Shown here one piece after another: positions 8,555 through 18,379 of a DNA stretch of 64,000 nt (positions are counted from its first letter, which is position 1; every line of letters starts with the position of its first letter). The stretch comes from Vibrio gallaecicus (GTDB taxonomy: Bacteria > Pseudomonadota > Gammaproteobacteria > Enterobacterales > Vibrionaceae). The position numbers and the translations under genes were made by a program. Under the pieces are notes generated by a model. That model saw only the letters and a program-made list of their open reading frames with translations. It was not told the origin of the DNA and searched no databases. Location: the NCBI RefSeq assembly GCF_024347495.1, contig NZ_AP025491.1, positions 372,001 to 436,000 on the forward strand, in the 5' to 3' direction.

Positions 8555-9210
8555 TGCGTGGGTTGAGAACAAGCCCGCGAACAGCCGACGCTGAAGAGTC
8601 TGGGGTTTGGTTATCAATTGGCGATTTGATGTCCGTACTCTTGATGATCTTTGCATTGCTATTGATTAGTGCCTTAGTTCAGATCTCGGAAGTTCATGAA
8701 AATAGCCAAACTACCAGGATCGTTATTATTAAAGGCATAAATGATAAGTTAGAGGCTGCGGGTATTGGCGTTCAGGCCAACTCAGAGACTGGTGATATTT
8801 CTATTTTGGATTCAATTCTATTTGATAGAAACGAGTACCGCTTGAAACCGTCTGGTAAAGCGTTTCTCGATCAATTTGTCCCTATTTATTCCGACGTGAT
8901 ATTCCAATCTAAACAAACGTCTGACGAAGTAAGCCGTATCGTGATTGAGGGACATTCAAGTTCAGAAGGCTCATTTGACCGCAATATGGAACTTAGTGTC
9001 TTAAGAGCAAATAGTGTAGCGAAGTACATAAACAGCATGGATTTTGCGCACAAGTTGCCGTTTTTTGACAAAGCAATGATCTCAGGCCGTGGGCCAATAG
9101 AGGCGAACCAAGAAGCGACAGATCCGGCAGACCGTAAAGTGAAATTCAGATTCCAATTTAAAGACGATGAGTTCTTAGGTTATTTCTCTGAGGTGAAATC
9201 AGTTGACTAA
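8554..9210 (+). CDS. ZorB-like MotB/OmpA-family stator protein (second copy)
   Basis: A 218-residue partner of the second motor protein. One membrane segment (about 23-42) carries the ion-binding Asp24 in IGDLMSVLLMIF. The periplasmic OmpA-like domain includes IVIEGHSSSEG, LSVLRANSVAKYI and DPADRKVKFRF. It shares its ATG with the stop of the preceding gene (TAATG) and overlaps the next by eight bases, so all three are translationally coupled. Peptidoglycan anchoring in the manner of ZorB is expected from the family. Confidence 0.87.
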   Translation: MRGLRTSPRTADAEESGVWLSIGDLMSVLLMIFALLLISALVQISEVHENSQTTRIVIIKGINDKLEAAGIGVQANSETGDISILDSILFDRNEYRLKPSGKAFLDQFVPIYSDVIFQSKQTSDEVSRIVIEGHSSSEGSFDRNMELSVLRANSVAKYINSMDFAHKLPFFDKAMISGRGPIEANQEATDPADRKVKFRFQFKDDEFLGYFSEVKSVD

Positions 9211-11236
9211 TAAAGGTTTTACTTTTAATCAGCCTGTCGTCCCTGGCGCAAATAGCCTCGACAGAATGTCATTTGATGATTTCTACAACATGGGTGATCT
9301 AGAGGGCAACTTACCGAGCTTCCCTCCCAAAACGATTAGACAGATCATCCAACTCGTTGACCAAGGAAAAAGCGAGCAAATTTCAATCTTGGAATGGCTA
9401 GATGCAGTAGATAACCAGAGCCAATGGAATGATCTCGAAGCGAGTGAGGTTAACGATGCTTGCCGTGCTATTTGGTATGCAATGTGTACTAATGTCGCAT
9501 TGGGAGGCATTGCGTTCTTTAAAGTAGCGCTAGCACTTGACGGTAAGCCAACGTCTATTATTCCTGATTTGATTAAAAGTATGGATATTGTTCAAGGCGT
9601 ATCTGAACTTGCAGACTTAGAACGGAAAAAGATCGATTGGCTTCAAGCGATAAGAGGCCAAGGCTACCAATCAATGAGTCAATATTGCTTTGACAACAAT
9701 AGAACGCCGAAGAGTTACGTAAAATATTTGCGTCTACCAAAAGCCAATTCGTACGAACGTCATTTATCAACTGAATTAGTTAAAATCGCGCCTAAACCAC
9801 TTACTAGAGTAGCGGACTTATGGCTAAAAGAATGTTTTCGTAGCCTAAAAACGACTAATGATAAGTTGGCTTTTTGCGATACAGCTATCGGCTACTTCAA
9901 AGACTATGATTACGGTAAACACGTAGAAGACATTCTCGAAGAAAAATGCTTACCAACGGGCGATGATTCTTTCTGGTACTCCTTGTCTGAGCAAAGTAAA
10001 AGCATACTCAAAAAGAAATTCAATATTTCAAGTTATTACGAACTTAAGAGTATATCTAGATTATTAACTTCAGAGCATGGCAAAGAGCATCTTGATTTCG
10101 AAGAGCACGAGGCAAGGCAGATTCACAGCCGAACCATGTTTTGGTCTAACTATAGCGCTCGATTTAATCGCATAAGAGCACTATTACCTGCGCAAACTCT
10201 GCAATACTTGATGAGCCAAGGGTATTCACCTTCTGGTCAAATCGAGGCGTTGTCTGATAAATCTAATTATCAATGTGAAGTGCTGATTTTTGAGTTAGAC
10301 AAAATTATCGCAGTCGAGTTTTTGAGAGGAGATCTGAGCGAAACTCGCTTTTTCAAAAATACAGAATGGAACGCTAAGCGTCTGTTTGAATCGTCTGACC
10401 TGACCATTGAAGCCATACGAGAAATGTCGCAGCTCGATGTTCATGACCATCTGACATCTTGGCAGTACTTCTGTGAAAAACTTTTGCGAACCAAATTTAA
10501 GCTGTTACCAGATTCCGATATTCCTCATTTCAAAGGCTTACCTCCTGCTGTCAATAGTTACAGTGAAACTCGTGGTTTGCCAAAGCCTGAACAAAGCTAT
10601 CTTGATGAAAGGGCTAGGAAATTAGAGCGTTGGGTAGAACATTTTTGGGAAACTGAATTTAAGACATCTAAATATGGCGAGCAGTCAGGTTTACGTCAAA
10701 AAAGTAATATTTACTTATCCAAAGCTCAAGTGGCGAAGCAGCTCGGAAATGATGAAGATCATGAGCTGTATATTATGAAGGCAGCGAACCAAGGCAATGC
10801 AGAAGCTATGTGGCAATTGGGTCAAAAATTGATGCTTGGTTCTGAATCAACACCCAAAAAAAGACAATATGGTGAGAAGTGGATTGCTAAGGCGGCTTCT
10901 GAAGGACACGAAGTTGCGCTTGAAACAGCTAGAAGGTTCAACATTGTCCCTAGTGATTTAGCGGCGAGGCTTCTGTCAGCAGTAGATACACATATACCTG
11001 CGAATCAAGAAGCTGCAATGGCAAAAGAAGAGGGACTTCAGCATTGGAGCGATGTAAGAGTATTAGATAAGGTAAATTACTTCTTCACCCGAACTCAAAA
11101 TGTAATTAACGCAGCGAACATTATGATCTTACTTAATGAGTTAGAGCGTCGTAACACCACCAGTGCTGATAAAATGCTTAAACCACTGCTACCAAAAGCC
11201 AAAGCTTTGCTAGATGAATTGAAAATACCAAACTAG
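9203..11236 (+). CDS. EH-signature/Sel1-repeat protein (ZorC-like)
   Basis: A 677-residue soluble protein, last gene of the motor operon. The central part (about 295-430) has an FW motif preceded by a conserved HSR and followed by charged helices (RTMFWSNYSARFNRIRALLP), resembling the EH-signature domain of ZorC from type I Zorya. Near residues 530-575 are one or two Sel1-like repeats (AEAMWQLGQKLMLGS, GEKWIAKAASEGHEVAL). Known ZorC proteins are shorter and are followed by ZorD, a helicase-nuclease; no ZorD is found here. The eight-base overlap with the ZorB-like gene supports a shared role. Assignment to ZorC is tentative. Confidence 0.6.
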   Translation: MTNKGFTFNQPVVPGANSLDRMSFDDFYNMGDLEGNLPSFPPKTIRQIIQLVDQGKSEQISILEWLDAVDNQSQWNDLEASEVNDACRAIWYAMCTNVALGGIAFFKVALALDGKPTSIIPDLIKSMDIVQGVSELADLERKKIDWLQAIRGQGYQSMSQYCFDNNRTPKSYVKYLRLPKANSYERHLSTELVKIAPKPLTRVADLWLKECFRSLKTTNDKLAFCDTAIGYFKDYDYGKHVEDILEEKCLPTGDDSFWYSLSEQSKSILKKKFNISSYYELKSISRLLTSEHGKEHLDFEEHEARQIHSRTMFWSNYSARFNRIRALLPAQTLQYLMSQGYSPSGQIEALSDKSNYQCEVLIFELDKIIAVEFLRGDLSETRFFKNTEWNAKRLFESSDLTIEAIREMSQLDVHDHLTSWQYFCEKLLRTKFKLLPDSDIPHFKGLPPAVNSYSETRGLPKPEQSYLDERARKLERWVEHFWETEFKTSKYGEQSGLRQKSNIYLSKAQVAKQLGNDEDHELYIMKAANQGNAEAMWQLGQKLMLGSESTPKKRQYGEKWIAKAASEGHEVALETARRFNIVPSDLAARLLSAVDTHIPANQEAAMAKEEGLQHWSDVRVLDKVNYFFTRTQNVINAANIMILLNELERRNTTSADKMLKPLLPKAKALLDELKIPN

Positions 11237-11351
11237 TACGTATGCTTTGCCGCGCATGATGATGAGCTTGTACTTTCACAAGCTTACAAAACTCACAGCT
11301 TTCTGCGTACGCCGTAGAATTCGCACATGATAAATCCAATGAGATAAAGCG

Positions 11352-11711
11352 GTGAAGAACAAAACGATAGCAGCACTTTCAGAAAAGTTGGGCGTGCCAA
11401 CGAGAGAAACTAAAAAAGCACTGGCATGGGACATTACCTCTGGCTTTGGTGTTGTTGTTGTGCAAATCGATCAGCCTATCACCAGTGAATATGCATTGGT
11501 TTGGCTGCCTCACAACGCGGATGCATTGAAAGAGCTTTCTTGTGAGAAAGTTGTCTACCCAGAAGGCAAGGGAAGACACAGTAATACGTACGCTTATCCA
11601 GGTTTAAAGCGTGGTGATGCAGCTATCCGTGCCAAGATAAAAACAGAACAAGAACTTAATGAGCTGTTGAGCTCTTATTCGACCCATTTTACTAGTCTTG
11701 GAGATGTTTAG
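11352..11711 (+). CDS. Small unknown protein before hsdR
   Basis: A 119-residue protein with a GTG start at 11352, separated from the motor operon by 115 bases. The N-terminus (IAALSEKLGVPTRETKKAL) has a helix-turn-helix-like rhythm, followed by a beta-rich part. I do not recognise a family. It is 208 bases upstream of hsdR, so it may be transcribed on its own. Its role is unknown. Confidence 0.5.
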   Translation: MKNKTIAALSEKLGVPTRETKKALAWDITSGFGVVVVQIDQPITSEYALVWLPHNADALKELSCEKVVYPEGKGRHSNTYAYPGLKRGDAAIRAKIKTEQELNELLSSYSTHFTSLGDV

Positions 11712-11919
11712 CGTTATGGACGTTATTACACGCAAACCTGAGCGCTGACTGTGCAATTGTGTGAATAAATGGATGTTATGTGAGCGATGGTCACATCTTG
11801 TAAAAAACTAATAGGTTGTGTGCGGTCTATTTCACCGTTTTATATAAGGTTTTTATTGTAAGATACGGTTTATTAAATAAAAATTACATTCTAAATTACG
11901 ACGAGTCGGTTGGTATTTA

Positions 11920-14900
11920 ATGCAAAAATCAAACTTCGAATTCCTCAAAGGCGTTAACGATTTCTTGTACGCTATTGCTCGCGCAGCAGAACAAAACTAT
12001 CCAGATGATCCAAACACCACGTTAGTTAAATTGCGTATCTTTGGTGAAGCGACAGCCAAACACTTAGCTAAGCTGTTAGATATAGAAGTTCCTGAAAACC
12101 AACACGAACTCCTACGTGAACTCGGCAAAATTCCTTTTGTCGATGACAGTATTCTCAACGTCTTCCATAAGCTACGCAAAATAGGCAATCAAGCCGTCCA
12201 TGAATATCATGACGATCTTCAAGATGCTGAAATGTGTCTACGCTTTGCGTTTCGTATTGCGGTTTGGTACTACCGACTTGTAACTAAGAAATTCGATTTC
12301 CCTGTCCCTCAGTTTGTTTTACCCAGCTCAGATAGCGGTGAACAGTTTGAACAAGAAGTGTTGTCGCTGAAGCATGAATTGGTATTAGCTCGTCAAAGCG
12401 AAAACCAAGCGAAAGAACAGTCGAAAGCCGAGCTAGAAGCGCAACAGGCGAAACTGACAGCGCTGAATGGCTACATCTCCGTTTTAGAGAGTAAGCAAGA
12501 AGAGACACATGAACAGTCTCAAGCACGAATTGGCGCACTTGAAGCTAAACTTAAAGAACAAGAAACTGAGCTTTCTAAGAAAACAGAAGTCGAACGCAAA
12601 GCTTATAAGAAACAGATCATCGAAGAGACCAAGTCACGCCCTCTAAATCTAAGCGAAGATGAAACTCGCTACCTGATTGATAACCAGCTGCGCAAGGCCG
12701 GCTGGGATGCAGACACCAAAAAGCTAAATTTTGCCAATGGTACTCGCCCTCGAGTCGGTCGCAATATTGCAATCGCAGAGTGGCCAACAGGCAAAGATGA
12801 AACTGGTAAAACAGGTTTTGCTGATTACGTATTGTTTGTCGGTTTAAAGCCGATGGGCGTCATTGAAGCGAAGAAGAACAACAAAGACGTTTCGGCGAAG
12901 CTGACAGAGTCTTACCGTTACAGTAAGTACTTTGATAACGACTTTCTGCGTTCAGAATTACAGCAAGCTGCGAATGGTCAAGATGAACTCGATCAAGTAG
13001 CTGAAGCTTTACCTAATTATTTGCCTTCGTGGCCCGATTCGCACGGTTCCTCAACTCTTAAAATGCAAGAGTTCAAAATCCCATTCTGCTTTTCTGCCAA
13101 TGGTCGTGGCTATAAAGCGGTAGCGAAAACCAAAAGTGGTATCTGGTATCGAGACGTTCGTCATGCTACCAATATGCCCAAAGCATTGCCTGAATGGCAC
13201 CGACCTGAAGAGTTAGTTGCCAAGCTAGAAAGTGACGACCAGCTAACCAATAACTGGTTTAGCCGAAATGCAGACATGAGTGACCTCGGTTTACGTTACT
13301 ACCAAGAGGAAGCGGTGCAAGCGACCGAGCAAGCCATTGTTAATGGTCAGCAAGATATCTTGTTAGCGATGGCGACGGGTACGGGTAAAACACGTACTGC
13401 AATTGCCTTGATGTATCGCCTTATCCAGTCTCAGCGATTTAAACGCGTTCTGTTCTTGGTCGATCGCACCTCTCTTGGTAAACAGGCACTGGATTCGTTT
13501 GAAGACACTAATATCAAAGGGGATACCTTTAACTCGATCTTCAATGTGAAAGGGTTAACGGACCGCTTCCCAGAAGACAGCACCAAGATCCACGTTGCCA
13601 CTGTTCAGTCTCTCGTTAAGCGTACGCTACAAAGTGATGAAGTGATGCCAGTAGGGCGTTACGACTGCATTATTGTTGATGAAGCACATCGTGGCTACAT
13701 TCTTGATAAAGAGCAAACGGAAGGAGAAGAGAAGTTCAGAAGCGAACAAGACTTTATCTCTTCTTATCGCCGTATCATCGATCACTTTGATGCAGTGAAA
13801 GTCGCGTTAACCGCGACACCTGCGCTGCACACCATTGATATCTTTGGTGGAGAGCAGAAGAAGCCCGTTTACCGCTATAGCTACCGAAAAGCGGTAATCG
13901 ACGGTTACTTAACCGATCAAGAACCGCCAATCCGCATCATTACCAAGCTCAGTGAGTCTGGGTTGTATTTATCTCAAGGTAGCGAGGTGCAGAGGCTATC
14001 TAATCAAGGTGAGTTAATCAACGACACCTTAGATGACGAGCAAGGCTTTGAAGTCGCGGATTTCAACCGTGCGCTCATCGCTTCAAACTTCAATAAAGTG
14101 GTGTGTGAAGAGCTGGTCAATCATATAGACCCAACCAGCCCACAAAAGACCTTAGTCTTCTGTGTTAACAACACTCATGCCGACTCTGTGGTCGAAGAGC
14201 TGCGGACAGCGTTTAAGGCTAAGTACCCTGAGCTTGAGCACGATGCGATTATTAAAATCACTGGCGACTCAGACAAAGACTCCACCAAAGTCCAATCTAT
14301 GATCACTCGCTTTAAAAAAGAGCGTTTGCCTAACATCGTGGTAACAGTGGACCTACTTACAACCGGTATCGACATACCAAGCATCTGTAACTTGGTGTTT
14401 ATGCGCAAAGTGCGCAGCCGTATCTTGTATGAGCAAATGAAAGGCCGTGCGACGCGCTTGTGCCCAGCCGTCGGTAAAACGTCATTCAAAATTTTTGATG
14501 CGGTTGACCTGTATTCCACACTGCAAAGTGTCGATACCATGCGCCCAGTCGTGGTTCGTCCAAAGGTAGAGCTGCAAACCTTGGTTAACGAAATTACCGA
14601 TTCTGAAACCTATAAGGTCATTGAGGCAGACGGTCGAAGCTTTGCCGAGCACAGCCATGAACAACTGGTTGCCAAGCTACAACGTATCTCAAGCCACGCG
14701 GAGTTTAACCGACTTAAATCACGTGATATAGATAACCAAATCAAACGCTTTGATGAGATTTGCCAAGACTCAGCAGGCTGTAACTTTGCGAGCCTTGCTA
14801 AAACGCTCAAACAAAAAGGCCCGAAATGGTCGGCAGAAGTGTTTAACAAGGTAACGAATATGGTCGGTCGTTTAGAGCAGCTTAAGCAAGAGATTAACGA

Positions 14901-15483
14901 CTTACGTGATATGCCAATCTTTACCGATGTGGATGATTCACTGCTTCGAGTAGAGACCGTGTATGGCGAGCATGAAACCGCCCAAGATTTCTTAGAAGCC
15001 TTTGATGCGCTGGTGGATAAATCATCCAACCACCAAGAGGCATTAGATGTGATCATCAACCGCCCACGAGACTTAACTCGTAAAGGTTTGCTAGAACTGC
15101 AAGAGTGGTTCGATGCACAAAACTTTAATGAGCCAACGCTGAAAAAGGCGTGGAAAGAGACTAAAAACCAAGATGTGGCAGCGCGCTTAATCGGTCATAT
15201 TCGACAAGCGGCGATTGGTGATGCACTTTTACCATTTGAAGATCGAGTTGATCTCGCGTTAGATAAAATCAAAGCCCAAAAAGAGTGGAGTGAAGAGCAA
15301 CTTAACTGGCTCGATCGCCTAGCGTCATCCATTAAAGACAAAGTGGTACTCGACGATGACACCTTTAAAACGGGCAACTACAAGCGTAAAGGTGGCAAAC
15401 GTAAGCTTATGAACGTCTTTAATGATGAATTAGATAGCATACTTACACAGTTCAACGAATACATGTGGGATGAGCACGCGTAA
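11920..15483 (+). CDS. hsdR: Type I restriction enzyme R subunit (HsdR)
   Basis: A 1187-residue protein. Residues 1-120 resemble the DUF4145 domain, then a coiled coil (about 145-225). The nuclease core is FADYVLFV then GVIEAKKN, the PD-(D/E)XK pattern of type I R subunits. The SF2 translocase has Walker A MATGTGKT (484-491), DEAH (587-590), a TATP motif, and a C-terminal helicase lobe with TGIDIPSICNLVFMRKVRSR. The C-terminus is of the EcoEI-R type, binding the methylase. HsdR translocates DNA and cuts when HsdM/HsdS find unmethylated sites. Its partners lie 12 kb downstream, beyond an inserted module, and an 83-bp diverged copy of its 3' end sits at 27436-27518. The start is the first ATG of the open frame. 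Confidence 0.93.
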   Translation: MQKSNFEFLKGVNDFLYAIARAAEQNYPDDPNTTLVKLRIFGEATAKHLAKLLDIEVPENQHELLRELGKIPFVDDSILNVFHKLRKIGNQAVHEYHDDLQDAEMCLRFAFRIAVWYYRLVTKKFDFPVPQFVLPSSDSGEQFEQEVLSLKHELVLARQSENQAKEQSKAELEAQQAKLTALNGYISVLESKQEETHEQSQARIGALEAKLKEQETELSKKTEVERKAYKKQIIEETKSRPLNLSEDETRYLIDNQLRKAGWDADTKKLNFANGTRPRVGRNIAIAEWPTGKDETGKTGFADYVLFVGLKPMGVIEAKKNNKDVSAKLTESYRYSKYFDNDFLRSELQQAANGQDELDQVAEALPNYLPSWPDSHGSSTLKMQEFKIPFCFSANGRGYKAVAKTKSGIWYRDVRHATNMPKALPEWHRPEELVAKLESDDQLTNNWFSRNADMSDLGLRYYQEEAVQATEQAIVNGQQDILLAMATGTGKTRTAIALMYRLIQSQRFKRVLFLVDRTSLGKQALDSFEDTNIKGDTFNSIFNVKGLTDRFPEDSTKIHVATVQSLVKRTLQSDEVMPVGRYDCIIVDEAHRGYILDKEQTEGEEKFRSEQDFISSYRRIIDHFDAVKVALTATPALHTIDIFGGEQKKPVYRYSYRKAVIDGYLTDQEPPIRIITKLSESGLYLSQGSEVQRLSNQGELINDTLDDEQGFEVADFNRALIASNFNKVVCEELVNHIDPTSPQKTLVFCVNNTHADSVVEELRTAFKAKYPELEHDAIIKITGDSDKDSTKVQSMITRFKKERLPNIVVTVDLLTTGIDIPSICNLVFMRKVRSRILYEQMKGRATRLCPAVGKTSFKIFDAVDLYSTLQSVDTMRPVVVRPKVELQTLVNEITDSETYKVIEADGRSFAEHSHEQLVAKLQRISSHAEFNRLKSRDIDNQIKRFDEICQDSAGCNFASLAKTLKQKGPKWSAEVFNKVTNMVGRLEQLKQEINDLRDMPIFTDVDDSLLRVETVYGEHETAQDFLEAFDALVDKSSNHQEALDVIINRPRDLTRKGLLELQEWFDAQNFNEPTLKKAWKETKNQDVAARLIGHIRQAAIGDALLPFEDRVDLALDKIKAQKEWSEEQLNWLDRLASSIKDKVVLDDDTFKTGNYKRKGGKRKLMNVFNDELDSILTQFNEYMWDEHA
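15401..15483 (+). repeat. hsdR 3' end, copy 1 of an 83-bp direct repeat
   Basis: The last 83 bases of hsdR, including the stop codon, recur at 27436-27518 with about nine substitutions and no gaps. The two copies bracket the VWA/PP2C/kinase/helicase/McrB-like module. Confidence 0.9.
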
Positions 15484-15577
15484 AACCTTACAACTTCTCA
15501 CCTAACGCTAACGGTTGTCTGCTTGATAGAGCAACTAAGAATAGTTACAAAGTACTTTATAGCTTTTGAGGAAAATA

Positions 15578-16255
15578 ATGGAACTGAATAAATTTGTCGC
15601 AAGTAAAGCACGTCCTTTACCCGTCATTGTTATGGCTGATACAAGTGGGAGCATGAGTATTGATGGAAAAATTGGTGCGTTAAATCAATCGATTAAGGAC
15701 ATGATCTCTAGTTTTGCCGATGAGAGTAGATTAAGAGCAGAAATTCATCTGTCAATTGTAACCTTCGGTGGCGAAGCTGTAACACACCTCCCTTTAACAC
15801 CAGCACACCAAATTGAGCAGATAGAAAACTTCGATGCACGAGGAAGAACTCCGTTAGGTGAAGCTTGCACACTAGTTAAAGATTTAATCGAAGATAAAGA
15901 ATCTATTCCTTCTAGAGCATACCGACCAATCATTATTTTAGTGTCGGATGGCTATCCTACAGACGACTATAAAAATGCATTTGATGCGTTATTAAATAGC
16001 GAGAGGGCTCAAAAGGCGACTAGGTTTGCTTTATCAATAGGCAATGATGCGGATACCACTTTGCTCGAGTCTTTCAGCAACGATGTTGAAGCCCCTTTGT
16101 TGTTTGCGCATAACGCAGCTGAAATCGCCCGGTTTTTCCGAGCAGTGACCATGAGCGTAGCCAACCACTCTAAAAGCCAAAAACCAAATGAGCCTATGAA
16201 ATTAGAGTTTGTTAACGATGATTTAGCTGATGATGATCTAGATATTCCGCTGTAA
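15578..16255 (+). CDS. TerY-like von Willebrand factor A domain protein
   Basis: A 225-residue VWA protein. The metal-binding MIDAS motif is DTSGSMS (Asp21, Ser23, Ser25), with the later conserved residues in GRTPLGEA and ILVSDGYPTDDY. I chose ATG 15578 over an upstream TTG because GAGG lies seven bases before it. With the phosphatase and kinase that follow, it forms the TerY-P triad, a conserved VWA/PP2C/kinase set linked by comparative genomics to stress and anti-phage systems. The stop codon is directly followed by the ATG of the phosphatase gene. It probably acts as a metal-dependent scaffold whose partner contacts are set by phosphorylation; that is inference from the family. Confidence 0.88.
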   Translation: MELNKFVASKARPLPVIVMADTSGSMSIDGKIGALNQSIKDMISSFADESRLRAEIHLSIVTFGGEAVTHLPLTPAHQIEQIENFDARGRTPLGEACTLVKDLIEDKESIPSRAYRPIIILVSDGYPTDDYKNAFDALLNSERAQKATRFALSIGNDADTTLLESFSNDVEAPLLFAHNAAEIARFFRAVTMSVANHSKSQKPNEPMKLEFVNDDLADDDLDIPL

Positions 16256-16948
16256 ATGAAAATTAGCATATCGAAAACGTCAGTTATCGGCCCAACGCAT
16301 TCTGATCTCAATATTCCAAATCAAGATGCTGTTAAATGTAGAAAATCTAATGGTCGATGGGCAGTAGCGGTTGCAGATGGCATGGGATCTCGAGACTTGT
16401 CTCATATAGGCTCTAAACTGGCAACTCGTTTAGCGGTTACTTCCTGCCTAGCTAAACCTGAAGACATTTCTGATAAAGAGCTAATTACCTATATTTATAA
16501 AAAGTGGCTTAGCGAACTTAAAGTCAAAAATATAGAACCCAATGATGCAGTTACCACTTTAATGGTTGCTTGGGGAAACTCAAAAGGTGAATACCGCTTC
16601 ATCCAACTCGGGGATGGTGTCATTTGCAATAGCACTACTAATCATTCTATTTCAAACGATGATTTGTTTTCAAATGAAACAACAGGGCTAGGGTTAAGTA
16701 AAAAGTTCTCTGATTGGCGTATAGGTAGAGGCAGGTTGAATCGGACGAATGGTGGACTGATTCTGATGACGGATGGAATCTCTGAAGATATAGAAGATCA
16801 CCTCGGTTTTTGTTATGCGCTAGTGACGCGCGCTCAATCAGTAAGCCCAAGAGCAACTAAGAAAAACTTAAAAGGCCTATTGCACAATTGGCCCACACCA
16901 CATCATACAGATGACAAAACAATTGCAATGGTTCTAATTAATGAATAG
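16256..16948 (+). CDS. PP2C-family serine/threonine phosphatase
   Basis: A 230-residue PP2C phosphatase. Metal-binding aspartates appear in the early NQDAV (Asp24) and VADGMGS (Asp41) motifs, with LGDGV near residue 121 and the late LMTDGISED motif. It is a compact, stand-alone catalytic domain without membrane segments. It starts immediately after the VWA stop and overlaps the kinase gene by eight bases, so the three are translationally coupled. It is expected to reverse the phosphorylation made by the neighbouring kinase, keeping the module off until a trigger appears. The trigger is unknown. Confidence 0.88.
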   Translation: MKISISKTSVIGPTHSDLNIPNQDAVKCRKSNGRWAVAVADGMGSRDLSHIGSKLATRLAVTSCLAKPEDISDKELITYIYKKWLSELKVKNIEPNDAVTTLMVAWGNSKGEYRFIQLGDGVICNSTTNHSISNDDLFSNETTGLGLSKKFSDWRIGRGRLNRTNGGLILMTDGISEDIEDHLGFCYALVTRAQSVSPRATKKNLKGLLHNWPTPHHTDDKTIAMVLINE

Positions 16949-18371
16949 TAAAAAGAAAAGTACTGTCTACGACAAACATGACAATGCATATGAACTTACT
17001 AAAAGAGTTGGTGAAGGTGGACAAGGCATCGTTTGTCAAACTCAGCACAGTGGAGTTTTGGTAAAAATCTTAAATACTAAAGATCAATCAACGATCAAAA
17101 GGTGGCAAAAGCAATTAGATTGGAGCCTAAGGCAAGACCTATCCGGATTAAACCTTGCTCTTCCTAAAGTACAAATTGTAAAACCTCGTCTTGGTTATGT
17201 TATGGAGCTGATGGATGGTTTGATTCCACTACAAGATGTACTAGAGAAAAGCTTTAGTGATCTTATTGATAACCAAAGTATTAAGCAGTACATACAAACT
17301 GGTGGACTGAAAAGACGCTTTCAAATTCTACTGAAAGTCGCCAAAACGCTCGCGAAGCTCCATAGTAGAGGCTACGCCTATGGCGATATTTCTCCAGCAA
17401 ATATCTTTGTTTCGGAAGACAGTCGTTATTCAGAAGTATGGTTTATTGATTGTGACAACTTGTGTGTTAACGAAAGAGAAGGGTTCACGCACATATATAC
17501 GCCTGGGTACGGTGCACCAGAAGTTGTAAAAGGTGATATGGGCGTTAATGCATTAACCGATCAATGGTCATTTGCAGTAATGGCGTTTGAGCTGCTTACG
17601 CACCAGCACCCATTTAAAGGGGTTTATGTCGAAGATGGTGAACCAGAATTAGTAGAAGAACAGGCTTATAGAGGTGAGTTGCCTTGGATATACGATACTG
17701 AAGATGAAAGCAACGAAAGTGTCGGCGGCATTGATTTGGCTTTAGTCGCCAATGAAAAGCTTTATAAATTGTTCGACCAGTGTTTTGCTAAGGGCCGGAC
17801 GCAGCCTTATGAGAGACCTTCACTAAATACTTGGTGTGCAGCCTTACAAGAGGCTCTTGACCATTTGCTGGAGTGCCCAACTTGCAGTAGTCATTACTTC
17901 ACCAACCTTCAATCTGATGAACAAGCCTGTCCATTTTGTTCAACCTCAGTAGGGAAAGAGCACTATGCAGTGTTAAGACAAGTTATTTATCTGAATGAAG
18001 ACGATTCACAATATATCTTTAATTCGTCTCAAGGCTTCATCGAGACTGATAATGTACGTGTAGTTAGTAATGGAATGTCTCTGACATTTAATTCTGCACC
18101 ATACAATACAGAGCTATGGTTTGAAAGTGATGAAAACTTGACCGTCACCATGAGTGAAGGAGATATATATTTCATTCCCGAGTCAAATGCAGTTTGCAGC
18201 ATATCACGTAAAAATGCATCGCAGGTCCATCAAATCACTCATAAGCAAAGAATAGCGGCGGAGCGTCGTAGTGCTATCGATCCCTATGAGTTTACCACTT
18301 GGCTCAAGTCCGATGAAAGAAAACCAGAATTTGTCGAATTATTAAAGACTTACAGATGGCAATTAGCGTGA
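16941..18371 (+). CDS. Hanks-type Ser/Thr kinase with C-terminal zinc ribbon
   Basis: A 476-residue kinase. The glycine loop is GEGGQG (24-29) with the ATP lysine at about 42 (LVKIL). The catalytic loop is YGDISPANIF, where the usual HRD is YGD, a variant known in this branch. The metal-binding DFG equivalent is DCDN, and the activation segment ends in GAPEV. Residues about 312-333 form a zinc ribbon (CPTC and CPFC pairs), followed by a beta-rich domain. It closes the TerY-P triad and is eight bases from the helicase gene. Its substrates are probably the VWA protein and the downstream helicase or AAA+ protein. Confidence 0.87.
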   Translation: MNSKKKSTVYDKHDNAYELTKRVGEGGQGIVCQTQHSGVLVKILNTKDQSTIKRWQKQLDWSLRQDLSGLNLALPKVQIVKPRLGYVMELMDGLIPLQDVLEKSFSDLIDNQSIKQYIQTGGLKRRFQILLKVAKTLAKLHSRGYAYGDISPANIFVSEDSRYSEVWFIDCDNLCVNEREGFTHIYTPGYGAPEVVKGDMGVNALTDQWSFAVMAFELLTHQHPFKGVYVEDGEPELVEEQAYRGELPWIYDTEDESNESVGGIDLALVANEKLYKLFDQCFAKGRTQPYERPSLNTWCAALQEALDHLLECPTCSSHYFTNLQSDEQACPFCSTSVGKEHYAVLRQVIYLNEDDSQYIFNSSQGFIETDNVRVVSNGMSLTFNSAPYNTELWFESDENLTVTMSEGDIYFIPESNAVCSISRKNASQVHQITHKQRIAAERRSAIDPYEFTTWLKSDERKPEFVELLKTYRWQLA

Positions 18372-18379
18372 AGTAAATT

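Noticed and set aside
11265..11284. Terminator after the motor operon
   Set aside because: AGCTTGT and ACAAGCT can pair around six bases, but no T run follows, so I do not call it.
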